From Nocardia nova NBRC 15556 (GTDB lineage: Bacteria > Actinomycetota > Actinomycetes > Mycobacteriales > Mycobacteriaceae): a DNA stretch of 64,000 nt. The position numbers and the translations under genes were made by a program. Below, in pieces: positions 44,945 through 54,636 of the stretch. The stretch covers positions 1 through 64,000 of the forward strand of contig NZ_BDBN01000006.1 in assembly GCF_001613005.1 (NCBI RefSeq). Reading direction: 5' to 3'. The notes under the pieces are model-generated. The model was not told the DNA's origin and searched no databases. It saw only the letters and a list, made by a program, of their open reading frames with translations. The stretch's first letter is position 1. Every line of letters starts with the position of its first letter.

Positions 44945-45928
44945 ATGCACCGGCTCCCGCGCTGTTTTGCTGTCCTGTTCGCCGCGTTCGCCTCGATTGC
45001 CGCGATTGTGCCCGCGGTCGCCTCGGCGGATCCCGGCGCGCCCGCCATCGTCGACGTCCATCCGCTGGGCGGTCGCCAATATTCGGTGGTGGTCTATTCC
45101 CCGGCGATGAACAAGCAGATCACCGTGTGGATGTCGCATCCGGATTTCGCGGCGCCGGCGCTGTACCTGCTCAACGCCGTCGACGGCGGTGAGGACGGCG
45201 GGCCGTGGACCAACCGCACCGACGTCGCGCAGTTCTTCGCCGACAAACCGGTCAACGTAATCGTCCCCATGGGTGGGCGGGCCAGCTACTACACCGACTG
45301 GAAGTCCGACGATCCGGTCCTGGGCCGCAACGAATGGACGACATTCCTGACCCGGGAGCTGCCGCCGCTGCTGAACTCACGGTTCCAGATGACGGGCCGC
45401 AATGCCGTCGCGGGCACCTCGATGTCGGCGACCTCGGCACTCGATCTGGCGATCGGGGCGCCGGGCCTGTACCAGGCGGTCGGCGCCTACAGCGGATGTC
45501 CGCTGACCAACGGCCCGATTCCGCAGGCGTACGTGTATTCGCAGCTCGGAGTCTTCGGGGCGAATGCCGGGAATATGTGGGGGATACCCGGTGATCCGGA
45601 CTGGGCCGCTCACGATCCGGTGGTGAACGCCGATCGGTTGCGCGGAACGGCCCTCTACATCTCCTCGGGCAACGGGGTGCCCGGCGTGCACGACACCCTC
45701 GCCGATCCCTCGATCGGCGGCAACCCGGGCGCGCTGGCCAACCGGGTCGCGGTCGGCGGCGTGATGGAGAGCGTCGTCGACTCCTGCACCGGACAGCTCA
45801 CCGGCCGCCTTGCCGCCCTGGGCATTCCGGCGACCGTCGTGCACCGCAACGGCACCCACGCGTGGGTGTACTGGCAGGACGATCTGCACGATTCGTGGTC
45901 GGTCTTCGCCCCGGCGCTGGGAGTGTAG
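44945..45928 (+). CDS. mycoloyltransferase (second copy)
   Basis: Exported 327-residue enzyme of the antigen-85 fold. A signal peptide (MHRLPRCFAVLFAAFASIAA, cleavage after ASA) is present. The nucleophile elbow reads GTSMSA with Ser159, rather than GISMAG in the 7453 copy, and a catalytic His lies in GTHAWVYW at residue 305. Shared stretches include FFADK-VNV and SYYTDW. Start ATG 44945 has only a weak upstream GTGG; GTG 44888 behind AGAGG is an alternative but would put an odd tail before the signal. It stands alone, without small-peptide genes nearby. Acceptor unknown. Confidence 0.87.
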   Translation: MHRLPRCFAVLFAAFASIAAIVPAVASADPGAPAIVDVHPLGGRQYSVVVYSPAMNKQITVWMSHPDFAAPALYLLNAVDGGEDGGPWTNRTDVAQFFADKPVNVIVPMGGRASYYTDWKSDDPVLGRNEWTTFLTRELPPLLNSRFQMTGRNAVAGTSMSATSALDLAIGAPGLYQAVGAYSGCPLTNGPIPQAYVYSQLGVFGANAGNMWGIPGDPDWAAHDPVVNADRLRGTALYISSGNGVPGVHDTLADPSIGGNPGALANRVAVGGVMESVVDSCTGQLTGRLAALGIPATVVHRNGTHAWVYWQDDLHDSWSVFAPALGV

Positions 45929-45976
45929 GCCGGGTTCCGGTCGGCCGGCCGTCTCCACGGGATCGGATGTGGTGCG

Positions 45977-46195
45977 GCGAGCCCGGTCGAGTTCCCAATA
46001 CGCGCGCAGGGCGGCGATGCGGCCGTCGACGTCCACCCGATAGGTGAACACTCCGTCGACCTCGACCGTGACGTCCCGGCGCACGCTGGTGATGGTGCCG
46101 ACGAAGGCGACCTCGGCGCCGCAGGCGTAGGAGTCGCGCATCCGGAACGCGATATCGCTCTCGGCGATGGCGGTATCCCAGAACGGTCGGCCATA
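45977..46195 (-). pseudogene. remnant of a SnoaL-like domain protein
   Basis: The minus-strand frame from about 46195 to 45977 translates to YGRPFWDTAIAESDIAFRMR and continues through VTVEVDGVFTYRVDVDGRIA and LRAYWEL, which is the C-terminal half of a SnoaL/NTF2-like fold. The N-terminal half is missing. No start codon lies ahead of the Tyr in this frame; instead a TAG, the stop of the LLM gene, precedes it. A well-placed ATG (46194, behind AGGAG) opens a different frame with no such homology. Past 45977 the frame runs on antisense through the mycoloyltransferase. I read it as a degraded gene; a single sequencing error could also produce this. Confidence 0.5.
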
Positions 46196-46201
46196 TCTCT
46201 C

Positions 46202-47098
46202 CTATCGGCAGGCGGCGACGACGGTCTCGCCGTAGCGGGTGATCGCGTCGACCTTCTCGGCGAGACCCCGGGTATCCGGGGCGGCGTCGTGGACGCTGCG
46301 GAATCCGACGATCACATCGGTGACGCCCGAGGCGGCCAGATCTGCGATGCCCACGGTGTCGAAGGGGGCGCGCGCTACCACGTGAACCTGGAATTCGGAG
46401 GTCCGCGCCGATGCGGATGCTTCGTATTCCGAACGCAATTCGGCGAGGCGGCGAAGGAGCGTGGCCAGTTCCCCGGGTGTCCCACCCGCGTGCATCCACC
46501 CGTCGCCGCGACGCACCGCGCGTCGCAGCGCGGCCTCGCTGTGCCCGCCGACGAGGATCGGAATCGACGCGGTGGGAACCGGATTGATCTCCACGGCGGG
46601 TAGGTCGTACACCTGGCCGTGATAGGCGAACTCGCCGCCGCCACACAAGCCGCGCACGATATCGATACCTTCGTCCAGTCGTGCGCCGCGCCGCTCGAAC
46701 GGCACGCCCATCATGGCGAAATCCTGTGGCCACGGGCTGATTCCGACTCCCAGCGAGAGGCGGTTGCCGCTCAGCACCGCCAGCGTCGCGGCCTGTTTGG
46801 CCACCAGCACGGGCGGGCGCACCGGCAGTTTCAGCACGAACGGTGTGACGCGCAGCGTGGTCGTGGCCGTGGCGATCGCGGTGGCCGCGATCATCGGTTC
46901 GGCAAAGGGCTTGCCGCGCAGAAACTCTCGCCGCCCGTCGGCGGTATAGGGGTAGCGCGGGTCACCGTCGCGCGGATAGGCCAGACTGTCCGCCAGGCAG
47001 ACGCCGGTGAAGCCGGCCTGTTCCGCGGCCCGCGCGAGGTCGACCCAGTGCGCGGGGTCCCCGCCGGCCTCGGCGAAATGGAAACGCATGACCGCCAT
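46202..47098 (-). CDS. LLM-class (luciferase-like) F420/flavin-dependent oxidoreductase
   Basis: 298 residues of the bacterial luciferase-like TIM-barrel family, probably F420-dependent in this lineage. FHFAEAGGDPAHWVDLARAAE is the opening, LGVGISPWPQDFAMMGVPFERR the cofactor-binding region, and PILVGGHSEAALRRA the second signature. Start ATG 47098; a second Met three codons on is possible. The substrate is unknown. Immediately downstream lies the SnoaL remnant. Confidence 0.9.
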   Translation of the reverse strand: MAVMRFHFAEAGGDPAHWVDLARAAEQAGFTGVCLADSLAYPRDGDPRYPYTADGRREFLRGKPFAEPMIAATAIATATTTLRVTPFVLKLPVRPPVLVAKQAATLAVLSGNRLSLGVGISPWPQDFAMMGVPFERRGARLDEGIDIVRGLCGGGEFAYHGQVYDLPAVEINPVPTASIPILVGGHSEAALRRAVRRGDGWMHAGGTPGELATLLRRLAELRSEYEASASARTSEFQVHVVARAPFDTVGIADLAASGVTDVIVGFRSVHDAAPDTRGLAEKVDAITRYGETVVAACR

Positions 47099-47190
47099 GG
47101 TGGCCGCCGGCCGCCGGATGGGGTCCCGGCGGCCCGGTCAGCGGCCGTCCGCGACGACTCAGCGGGCCGGCGGGTTGACCCGGCCGCCGT

Positions 47191-48891
47191 TCAGCGACCC
47201 ACCTGCCGGCGATAGGTCACCTTGTCGAATTCGCGGCCGTACTCGTCGACGGCCACCACGTCCATCTCGCTGGCGAAGAATCCCGGGCGCACGTCGACCC
47301 GGATGAACGAGTAGTTGCGGAACCGCACCCGCGACCAGGGCGCGGCCTCGTCCTGTTTGCTGCCCGCCGGCGTCCACACGTAGCTGTTGGGCACCGTGGT
47401 GTCGGGCACCTCGTGCCCGCGGTAGGTCTCCGGTGAGCCGGGCTGGAAGCCGTAGCGGGGACGTCCGCCGCCGCCCACCGTGTAGTAGACGGTGCCGTCC
47501 GCGTCCGGGTAGACGATCGAATTGTCGCCCGCCGCCTTGGTCGGGCGGCCGCCGCGGATCGGGTCGGTGCGCTCGAAGATGTGGTTGTGCCCCTGGAGCA
47601 CCAAGTCGACCTGGTAGCGGTCGAACAGCGCGCACCAGGCATCACGCAGGCCACCGTCGCTGGCATGGGAGTCGGTGGTCGAGTAGGCGCAGTGGTGGAA
47701 GAAGCAGACGATGAAGTCGATATTCGGATTCGCGCGGTACTCCGCGAGAGTTCGTTCCACCCAACTGGTCTGGGCGCCACCCGAATAGCCGGTGTTGGCC
47801 TTGATCTCGTAGGAGACGTCGTTGGCGTCCAGCGAGAGCACCGCCACATTGCCGTAGGTGAACGAGTACGCCGACGGGCAGCCCGCGGGCCCGTTGGCCG
47901 GCAGGTCCAGGCGGGCGAGGTGGCCGCCGTATCCGTGGGTGCCGTAGGCGGCCTCCATGTCGTGGTTGCCGGTGGCGAACATCCACGGCGTGGTCGAGGC
48001 GCTGGATTCGATGGCGCCGAAATACACGTCCCACACGTACGGATTGAACTTGTCGAATCCGTCGGGCAGTTTGCCGCCGGCGGCGACGTATCGCGGCTTC
48101 TTCCCGGCGCCCGACGGGTCGGCGTAGGCGATATCACCCGCCAGCACATGGAAATCCGGTTGGCAGGCCACGATCTGACGCATCACGTTGTCCGCGTGCG
48201 GGACCGCGGGGTCGTTGTCCGGCTTGTAGTACTTGTCGTCGTAGTCGCCCGGAGCGACGCCCGCCGGCTGGGCGGGCGTGTCGTCGGTGCCTTGATCGCC
48301 CATCATGGTGAACCGGAAGGGCAGTACCGCGTTGCGCACGCTCGGCATGGCGGTCGACGCGGCGCGGATGTCACCGACGAATCCGTCGGAGGTACGCCAC
48401 CGGTAGAAGTGCGGCAGCCGTCCGGGCAGGCCGTCGACCGGCGCGTGCACGTAGAACTGTTCGGCGGCGAGGACGCCGCTGTCGCTCGTGGGGATCTGGG
48501 TCACCAGATCGCGCACCTCCGCCTCGACGCTCGCGCCGAGCGCCGGGGTCGGGCCGTGATCGAGAAAGACCTTGGTGCCGCTGGGATTACGCGACAGCTG
48601 CGCGGCGAAGCGCAACTGGCTGGCCGCGTCGGGGCCGTAGCCGACATGGCGGCCGCCCACCGCGAGCTGCGCCTGATCGGCATAGGCCCGCCCCGCGAAC
48701 GGTGAGGTGCCGACCGCGGCCACCGCGGCGGCCGCGGCCGAACCGCGCAGGAAGTTCCGCCGCGACACCGCATGCCGCCGCAGATATCCCCGATGCCATT
48801 CGTGCTGTTCGGCCATCGTCATGGTGGCGGCCAACTGCTCGGGGATTCCGGTATCGGGGATGTCACCGGCAGGATTCAAGCGATTCCGCAT
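47191..48891 (-). CDS. Tat-exported purple acid phosphatase-like metallophosphatase
   Basis: 566 residues from ATG 48891. A Tat signal, SRRNFLRGSAAAAAVAA, starts near residue 43 and is followed by a cleavage site around YADQ. The metal-binding set of calcineurin-like/purple acid phosphatases is complete: Asp in TMMGDQG, GDIAYAD, GNHDME, FFHHCAY and GHNHIFERT. It is similar in type to Rv2577 of M. tuberculosis. It should release phosphate from organic esters outside the membrane. The ribosome-binding site ahead of 48891 is weak, and the Met-Thr-Met about 24 codons later is an alternative. Confidence 0.88.
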   Translation of the reverse strand: MRNRLNPAGDIPDTGIPEQLAATMTMAEQHEWHRGYLRRHAVSRRNFLRGSAAAAAVAAVGTSPFAGRAYADQAQLAVGGRHVGYGPDAASQLRFAAQLSRNPSGTKVFLDHGPTPALGASVEAEVRDLVTQIPTSDSGVLAAEQFYVHAPVDGLPGRLPHFYRWRTSDGFVGDIRAASTAMPSVRNAVLPFRFTMMGDQGTDDTPAQPAGVAPGDYDDKYYKPDNDPAVPHADNVMRQIVACQPDFHVLAGDIAYADPSGAGKKPRYVAAGGKLPDGFDKFNPYVWDVYFGAIESSASTTPWMFATGNHDMEAAYGTHGYGGHLARLDLPANGPAGCPSAYSFTYGNVAVLSLDANDVSYEIKANTGYSGGAQTSWVERTLAEYRANPNIDFIVCFFHHCAYSTTDSHASDGGLRDAWCALFDRYQVDLVLQGHNHIFERTDPIRGGRPTKAAGDNSIVYPDADGTVYYTVGGGGRPRYGFQPGSPETYRGHEVPDTTVPNSYVWTPAGSKQDEAAPWSRVRFRNYSFIRVDVRPGFFASEMDVVAVDEYGREFDKVTYRRQVGR

Positions 48892-49029
48892 GAGGTTGGA
48901 TGCTGGTCCAACCATCGGACCGGAGCAACCGCTGCGGGTTCCCACGGGCGCGAATTCTCGGTGAATTCTTCGGACGGGCCGCCTCGGCATCGCAGCCGAA
49001 CCTGTCGGTGCCCGGTGTGAGAATGCCGT

Positions 49030-49365
49030 ATGGCCTATGACGAGGAGTTGGCGGAGCGGATCCGGGACCTGCTCGGGCCCGCCGTGACCGAGACGGTCGA
49101 AAAGCGCATGTTCGGCGGGCTGGCCTTCCTGGTCGGCGGCAATATGGCGGTGGCGGCGAGCGGGCAGGGTGGACTGCTGGTCCGGGTCGATCCCGCGCAG
49201 GCCGAGGACCTCATCGACGGCTCCGCGGTCGCGCCGATGGTGATGGGCGGACGGGAGATGCGGAACTGGCTGCGGGTGGCGCCGGAGTATCTCGACGACG
49301 ACGAGGTGCTGCACACCTGGCTGGACCGTGGGCTCGGATATGCCCGGACGTTACCGCCGAAATAG
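49030..49365 (+). CDS. TfoX N-terminal domain protein
   Basis: 111 residues, the single TfoX_N domain (VEKRMFGGLAFLVGGNMAVA and VDPAQAEDLI, with MRNWLRVAPEYLDD at the end). In gamma-proteobacteria TfoX/Sxy controls competence, but stand-alone TfoX_N proteins are widespread in actinobacteria without known function. Start ATG 49030. It lies divergent from the metallophosphatase and converges with the TetR gene. Confidence 0.9.
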   Translation: MAYDEELAERIRDLLGPAVTETVEKRMFGGLAFLVGGNMAVAASGQGGLLVRVDPAQAEDLIDGSAVAPMVMGGREMRNWLRVAPEYLDDDEVLHTWLDRGLGYARTLPPK

Positions 49366-49396
49366 CCGGAAGACGTTGTCCGCCGGCGCTATTCGG
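49357..49396. terminator. imperfect hairpin between convergent tfoX-like and tetR genes
   Basis: CCGAAATAG-CCGG (from 49357) pairs with CCGG-CGCTATTCGG (to 49396), with one or two bulges. The hairpin includes both stop codons. No T-run. Confidence 0.45.
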
Positions 49397-50009
49397 GCGC
49401 CTGCAGGGCGGGGAACCAGATATCGGTGAGGACTTCGGCGGCCGCGGCCGCGGTGACCTCGATCGTGCCCTGCATCGCCCACCGGGTGAAGAAGCGTTCC
49501 AGCTGCGCCACCAGGAGCTCGATGCGCAGGCGCGCTTCGTCGCGGCGGGCCTCGGGCCAGCGCGCCAGATAGGCCGGCATCCCGTCGGCGAGCTGCATGA
49601 TGCCCTCGCGCGCGAGGTCGCGGAACTCCGGTTCGAGCGCGGTCGCCTCGTCCCACGCGGGGAGCAGATCCTTGTTGTCGAAGAACCATTCGATGGCCCG
49701 GAGCATCCACGTGGTGAACTCCGCGCGGGAGCCGGTGGCCAGGACCCGATCCAGATCCCGGTAGAAGAATTGGACGCTGGCGAGCGTGCCCTGTTCGGCG
49801 ATCGCCCGCAATACCTCGGTCTTCCCGGTGAAGTGCAGATAGAACGTGGCGCGGCTGCAGCCGACCGCGGCCGCGATGTCGTCGACACGCACTCCCAGAT
49901 AGCCCTCGCGCACGAACAACTGCCGCGCCTCCTCCACGATGCGCATCCGCGTCGCCCGCTTCTGCTCATCGCGCAGCGACCCGCGCCGGGCGGTCGATTC
50001 CGAAGGCAT
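49389..50009 (-). CDS. TetR-family repressor of the divergent catabolic operon
   Basis: 206 residues from ATG 50009. The helix-turn-helix reads GVRVDDIAAAVGCSRATFYLHF, followed by an all-helical ligand domain. It is transcribed away from the dehydrogenase gene at 50123. The 113-bp intergenic region has a long perfect palindrome (50033-50061), the expected operator. I infer it represses the dehydrogenase-ligase-amidohydrolase operon and itself, responding to a substrate or its acyl-CoA. Confidence 0.92.
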   Translation of the reverse strand: MPSESTARRGSLRDEQKRATRMRIVEEARQLFVREGYLGVRVDDIAAAVGCSRATFYLHFTGKTEVLRAIAEQGTLASVQFFYRDLDRVLATGSRAEFTTWMLRAIEWFFDNKDLLPAWDEATALEPEFRDLAREGIMQLADGMPAYLARWPEARRDEARLRIELLVAQLERFFTRWAMQGTIEVTAAAAAEVLTDIWFPALQAPE

Positions 50010-50032
50010 GACGTCGATGATAGACGCCCGCA

Positions 50033-50061
50033 CACTCACTGGACGCTGTGTCCAGTGAGTG
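50033..50061. promoter_or_regulatory. candidate TetR operator between divergent genes
   Basis: CACTCACTGGAC-N5-GTCCAGTGAGTG: perfect 12-bp arms. The inner ACTGGAC-N5-GTCCAGT is of ordinary TetR operator size. It starts 24 bp from the tetR start and ends 62 bp from the dehydrogenase start. Confidence 0.72.
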
Positions 50062-50122
50062 CTACCGTGTGTGCCACGTCACGTCCGGCGCTGCCGCCGA
50101 ACGCCGCGGTGAGGAACAGAAG

Positions 50123-51163
50123 ATGCGCGCATTGCAATTGACCGGGCCCGGCACGCTGGAGCTTCGCGAAGTCCCGATCCCCGAGATCGGGCCCGCCGAT
50201 CTGCTGTTGAAGGTCGCGGCGGCCGGAATCTGCCATTCGGACTCCTTCGTTCTCGGATTGCCGTTCCCGTTGCGCGAGGATCCGCTGACGATGGGGCACG
50301 AGATCGCCGGAACCATCGAGGCGGTCGGCACCGAGGTCGAGGGGCGTCGCGCGGGGGAGCGGGGGCTGGTCTACCTGTGCTGGTCCTGTGGCGTGTGCCG
50401 GGAATGCGTGAGCGGTAACGAGAACGTCTGCCTGGCGGCCGGTCGCACCGCGATGCCGCCGTGCCCCGGCCTCGGACCCGACGGGGGCATGGCGGAATAC
50501 GTTCGCATTCCGGCGAATTCGTTCGTGCCGATCGGCGAGCTGGACTTCGCGAGGGCAGCGCCGTTGGCCGATGCGGCACTCACGCCGTATCACGCCATCC
50601 GCGGAGCCGCCGACCAGTTGCGGCCCGGCGCCACCGCCGTCGCGATCGGCATCGGCGGGCTCGGACATGTGGCGGTGCAGATCTTGAAGGCCACCACCGC
50701 CTGCCGCATCATCGCGGTCGACATCTCGCCGGAGAAACTGGAACTCGCCACGGCATGCGGCGCCGATCTCACCCTGACGGCCGACGAGAAGACCGCCGCC
50801 CGCATTCTGGACTGCACCGACGGCCGGGGCGCCGAGGCCGTATTCGACTTCGTCGGCAACGACGCCACCGCGAAACTCGCCGTCGAATCGGTCGCGCCGA
50901 ACGGCGCCTACCGGATGGTGGGACTCGACGGCGGAATTCCGGGCATCGACGCCGGACCCGCCGGTGGGCCCGGCCTGCCCTGGGGAGCAACCGTCCGAAA
51001 GTCCTACGGCGGCACCAGAAGTGACCTGTACGCGTCGGTCGCACTCGCGCAGCGCGGCGCCATCGACGTGTCGGTGGAACGTTTCGACCTCGCCGAGGGC
51101 CCCGCCGCATTCGAACGACTCGACCGGGGACTGATCCGCGGTCGTGCCGTGCTCATCCCGTAA
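50123..51163 (+). CDS. zinc-dependent medium-chain alcohol dehydrogenase
   Basis: 346-residue MDR-family dehydrogenase. Catalytic zinc ligands: Cys in GICHSD and GHEIAG. The structural zinc lobe has four Cys in [18 protein letters not shown]. The NAD(P) fold has [14 protein letters not shown] 50123 follows GTGAGGAAC. It oxidises a primary or secondary alcohol, or reduces the aldehyde; the substrate is unknown. It begins an operon of three: acyl-CoA synthetase 16 bp later, then an amidohydrolase. Confidence 0.93.
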   Translation: MRALQLTGPGTLELREVPIPEIGPADLLLKVAAAGICHSDSFVLGLPFPLREDPLTMGHEIAGTIEAVGTEVEGRRAGERGLVYLCWSCGVCRECVSGNENVCLAAGRTAMPPCPGLGPDGGMAEYVRIPANSFVPIGELDFARAAPLADAALTPYHAIRGAADQLRPGATAVAIGIGGLGHVAVQILKATTACRIIAVDISPEKLELATACGADLTLTADEKTAARILDCTDGRGAEAVFDFVGNDATAKLAVESVAPNGAYRMVGLDGGIPGIDAGPAGGPGLPWGATVRKSYGGTRSDLYASVALAQRGAIDVSVERFDLAEGPAAFERLDRGLIRGRAVLIP

Positions 51164-51179
51164 GCAGAAAGTGAAGGTT

Positions 51180-52832
51180 ATGACGCGAGCTGCCGACCCG
51201 CAGGCCATCGCCGCCCGGATCACCGCCGACCTCACCGGTCCCGGTGGGCCGTTCGAGATGGTGGTCGAAGAGGTTCTGGGCGCGCCGATTCCGGTGATGC
51301 GCGATCGGCGGCGCAGTATGGCCGAGCTGTTCCACGCGGGTACGGCCTGGGGTGACCACGACTATCTGGTGACCCCGGACCGACGGATCACGTTCGCCGA
51401 ACACGGCGCCGCGGCAACAGCTCTCGCGCGCGCGCTCGCCGATCGCCACGGTGTCGGCAAGGGTGATCGGGTGGGGATTCTCGCCGCGAACACGCCCGAA
51501 TGGGTGACGACCTTCTGGGCGGCGCAGGTACTCGGCGCGATTCCGGTCGGCTACAACGCGTGGTGGGCGCCGCGGGAAATCGCCTACGGTCTGGAGCACA
51601 CCCAGCCGACGGTGGTGGTCGCCGATGCCAAACGCGCCGCACTGCTGGCCGAGGTGGCGACCGATGTTCCGGTACTCACCATGGAATCCGATCTGCCGCA
51701 GCTGATCTCCGGTCATCCCGGCCCGGCGCCGGAGGTGTCGATCGCGGAGGACGACCCGGCGGTCATCCTGTACACCAGCGGCACGAGCGGCCGGCCCAAG
51801 GGCGTCGTGCACACCCAGCGAAACCTGCTGGCGGTCTGCGACTACCACCGCTTCACCGATGCCATGGCCGCCGCCTTCCGCGGGCAACAGCTCGGCCCGG
51901 GGCCCAGCGACCGCCGATTCCTGCTGACCTCACCGCTGTTTCATATCGCCAGCCTGCACAATCTGATCATTCCGCGGCTGGCCACGGGCGCGACCGTGGT
52001 GATGAACACCGGCAGCTTCGACCCGCAGCGGGTGTTGTCGCTGATGGAGCGGGAACGGGTGACCAACTGGGGTGCGGTGCCGACGATGGTCAGCCGCATG
52101 CTCGAACACGACCTGTCCCGCTACGACCTGTCGAGTCTGGTGGCGTTCTCACTCAATGCCGCCCCGTCCTCGCCCGCCTTCCATCAACGGCTGCGCCGGG
52201 AACTGCCGATGGCCGAGGTCGCGCTCACCACGAGCTATGGACTGACCGAAAGTGGTACCGCGGCAACGGTGGCCACACCGCCGGTGCTGGCCGCCCACCC
52301 CGACACCGTGGGGATGCCGATCATCGGTGTGAGTATCGAGATTCGCGATCCGGACGGCCGGACGCTGCCCGACGGCGAAGAGGGCGAAATCTGTGTGCGC
52401 AGCCCGTACGTGATGCTCGGCTACTGGAACGATCCGGCCGCCACCGCGAACGCTATAGATACCGAAAGATGGCTGCACACCGGCGATTTCGGCGTCCTGG
52501 AGGAGGGACGGCTGCGTCTGTCGGGCCGGCGATCGGATCTCATCCTGCGTGGCGGGGAGAACGTGTACCCGACCGAAATCGAGAATGTGCTCGACGAGCA
52601 TCCCGCGGTGCTGGAATCGGCGATACTCGGTGTGCCGCATGCCGATCTGGGCCAGGAGGTGGCCGCGGTCGTGGTCGTCGCCGATCCGGCCGCTGTGACC
52701 GAGGACGAGCTGCGGGCCTTCACCGCCGAGCGGCTCGCCTATTTCAAGGTGCCGGCCCGCTGGGTGATCACGGCACAACCGTTGCCACGCAATGCGACCG
52801 GCAAGGTTGTCCGGCGCGAGATAGAGATCTGA
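51180..52832 (+). CDS. acyl-CoA synthetase (class I adenylate-forming)
   Basis: 550 residues, fatty-acyl- or aryl-CoA ligase. The ATP loop is [16 protein letters not shown]5 [11 protein letters not shown]7 HTGDFG, A8 [17 protein letters not shown] and A10 [12 protein letters not shown], with catalytic Lys in the last. It activates a carboxylic acid through an acyl-AMP. Start ATG 51180, GTGAAGG behind it, 16 bp after the dehydrogenase stop. Acid produced by dehydrogenase action on an alcohol/aldehyde would be a reasonable substrate. Confidence 0.94.
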   Translation: MTRAADPQAIAARITADLTGPGGPFEMVVEEVLGAPIPVMRDRRRSMAELFHAGTAWGDHDYLVTPDRRITFAEHGAAATALARALADRHGVGKGDRVGILAANTPEWVTTFWAAQVLGAIPVGYNAWWAPREIAYGLEHTQPTVVVADAKRAALLAEVATDVPVLTMESDLPQLISGHPGPAPEVSIAEDDPAVILYTSGTSGRPKGVVHTQRNLLAVCDYHRFTDAMAAAFRGQQLGPGPSDRRFLLTSPLFHIASLHNLIIPRLATGATVVMNTGSFDPQRVLSLMERERVTNWGAVPTMVSRMLEHDLSRYDLSSLVAFSLNAAPSSPAFHQRLRRELPMAEVALTTSYGLTESGTAATVATPPVLAAHPDTVGMPIIGVSIEIRDPDGRTLPDGEEGEICVRSPYVMLGYWNDPAATANAIDTERWLHTGDFGVLEEGRLRLSGRRSDLILRGGENVYPTEIENVLDEHPAVLESAILGVPHADLGQEVAAVVVVADPAAVTEDELRAFTAERLAYFKVPARWVITAQPLPRNATGKVVRREIEI

Positions 52833-52871
52833 CGCGCCCCGCCGGGGCGGGTGGGTGAAAGAGGAACTGTC

Positions 52872-54611
52872 ATGTACGACAGCATCATCAAGGGCGGTAC
52901 CTGGTTCGACGGCACGGGCGCGCCGTCGGCGGTGCGCGACGTCGGCATTCGCGACGGCCGGGTGGCCGCCGTCTCGGCCGAACCCCTGGACGAATCCGGT
53001 TGCGACACCGTCGTCGACGCCACCGGCAAATGGGTGATCCCCGGGATGCTCGATATCCACACCCATTACGACGTGGAGGTCCTGCTGGATCCGTCGCTGT
53101 CGGAATCGGTGCGCCACGGTGTCACGACCGTACTGCTCGGCTCCTGTTCACTGTCCACCGTGCACGTCGGCGCCGAAACCGCCGGCGACCTCTTCGGACG
53201 AGTGGAGGCCATCCCGCGCGGACATGTGATCGACGCGGTCGGTGATGTCAAGACCTGGCGCAGCGCACACGAATACGCCGCCGCCCTGGATGCCTCGCCG
53301 CTGGGGCCGAATGTGGCCGCGTTCCTGGGACATTCGGATATCCGCGCGGCGGAGATGGGCCTGGACCGCGCCACCCGCACCGAGGTGAAGCCGACCGCCG
53401 GTGAGTTGAGCGCCATGCGCCGGCATCTGGACGAGGCTCTCGACGCCGGCTTCGTCGGCATGTCCTCGCAGCAGCTGATGTTCGACAAACTCGACGGCGA
53501 GACCTGCCGTTCCCGCACCCTGCCCTCCACCTACGCGACGATGCGCGAACGGCACCAGCTCAATTCGATCCTGCGGGCTCGCCGGCGGGCACTGCAGGGC
53601 GGTCCCGATGTGGCGCGGCCGCACAGCCTGCTGGCGATGGCGCTGTCGAGTCTGGGAATCGGGCAGCCGCATCTCAAGGTGAGTCTGCTCTCGGCGGCCG
53701 ACATCAAGGCGATTCCCCTGGTGGCGCACGTATTTCCGGCATTGGCGCGGGCGATCAACGCATGCGGCGGGGACTTCCGCTTCCAGCATCTGCCGGTGCC
53801 GTTCGAGGTGTACGCCGACGGTATCGATCTGGTGGTGTTCGAGGAATTCGGTTCCGGCGCAGCGGCATTGCACCTGTCGAATCAGCTGGACGAGCGCCAC
53901 CGGATGCTGCAGAGCGAGAGTTACCGCCGCCAGTTCCGCAAGGATTACGACCGCAAGTTCGGCCCGCGGGTCTGGCATCGCGACTTCTTCGACGCCGAGA
54001 TCGTGGAATGCCCGGACAGCTCGGTCGTCGGCAAGACCTTCGGTCAGGTCGGCGTGGAACGTGGGGGAGTGCATCCGGTCGACGCGTTTCTCGATCTGGT
54101 GGTGGAGTACGGGCCGAAGGTGCGCTGGCGCACCACGATCTCCAATCATCGGCCGGGCGTGCTGGATCGCTTCGCCGCCGACCCCGGGATGCAGCTCGGC
54201 TTCTCCGACGCCGGCGCGCATCTGCGCAATATGGCCTTCTACAACTTCGGGCTGCGGCTGCTGCGCCGGGTGCGCGAGGCCGAGCTGGCGGGCCGCCCGT
54301 TCATGTCGGTGGAACATGCGGTGCACCGGCTCACCGGGGAACTGGCCGATTGGTACGGGCTCGACGCGGGACATCTGCGCGTCGGGGACCGCGCCGATGC
54401 GGTGGTGATCGACCCGACCCGGCTGGACGGGGGCCTCGAACGCTACACCGAACAGACGATGCCGTACTTCGGCAATCTGTCGCGCATGGTCAACCGCAAC
54501 GACGACACGGTGAATGCCGTATTCGTCGGCGGCCGTTACGTTTTCGGCAACGGTACGGCCGCGCCGGTGCTGGGTTCGCAGCGCACGGGACGCTTTCTCA
54601 CCGCCGCGTGA
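52872..54611 (+). CDS. D-aminoacylase-like amidohydrolase
   Basis: 579 residues of the metal-dependent amidohydrolase superfamily, N-acyl-D-amino-acid deacylase group. MLDIHTHYDVE gives the HxH metal pair, MSSQQLMFDK and GFSDAGAHLRNMAFY are further active-site regions (Asp, His). It should hydrolyse an amide or related bond; the natural substrate is unknown. ATG 52872 follows GAGGAACTG and lies 39 bp after the ligase stop. Together with the dehydrogenase and ligase it suggests a pathway that releases or uses an acyl group. Confidence 0.92.
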   Translation: MYDSIIKGGTWFDGTGAPSAVRDVGIRDGRVAAVSAEPLDESGCDTVVDATGKWVIPGMLDIHTHYDVEVLLDPSLSESVRHGVTTVLLGSCSLSTVHVGAETAGDLFGRVEAIPRGHVIDAVGDVKTWRSAHEYAAALDASPLGPNVAAFLGHSDIRAAEMGLDRATRTEVKPTAGELSAMRRHLDEALDAGFVGMSSQQLMFDKLDGETCRSRTLPSTYATMRERHQLNSILRARRRALQGGPDVARPHSLLAMALSSLGIGQPHLKVSLLSAADIKAIPLVAHVFPALARAINACGGDFRFQHLPVPFEVYADGIDLVVFEEFGSGAAALHLSNQLDERHRMLQSESYRRQFRKDYDRKFGPRVWHRDFFDAEIVECPDSSVVGKTFGQVGVERGGVHPVDAFLDLVVEYGPKVRWRTTISNHRPGVLDRFAADPGMQLGFSDAGAHLRNMAFYNFGLRLLRRVREAELAGRPFMSVEHAVHRLTGELADWYGLDAGHLRVGDRADAVVIDPTRLDGGLERYTEQTMPYFGNLSRMVNRNDDTVNAVFVGGRYVFGNGTAAPVLGSQRTGRFLTAA

Positions 54612-54636
54612 CGGGGCTGTCGGGCTCGTGTGGGCC

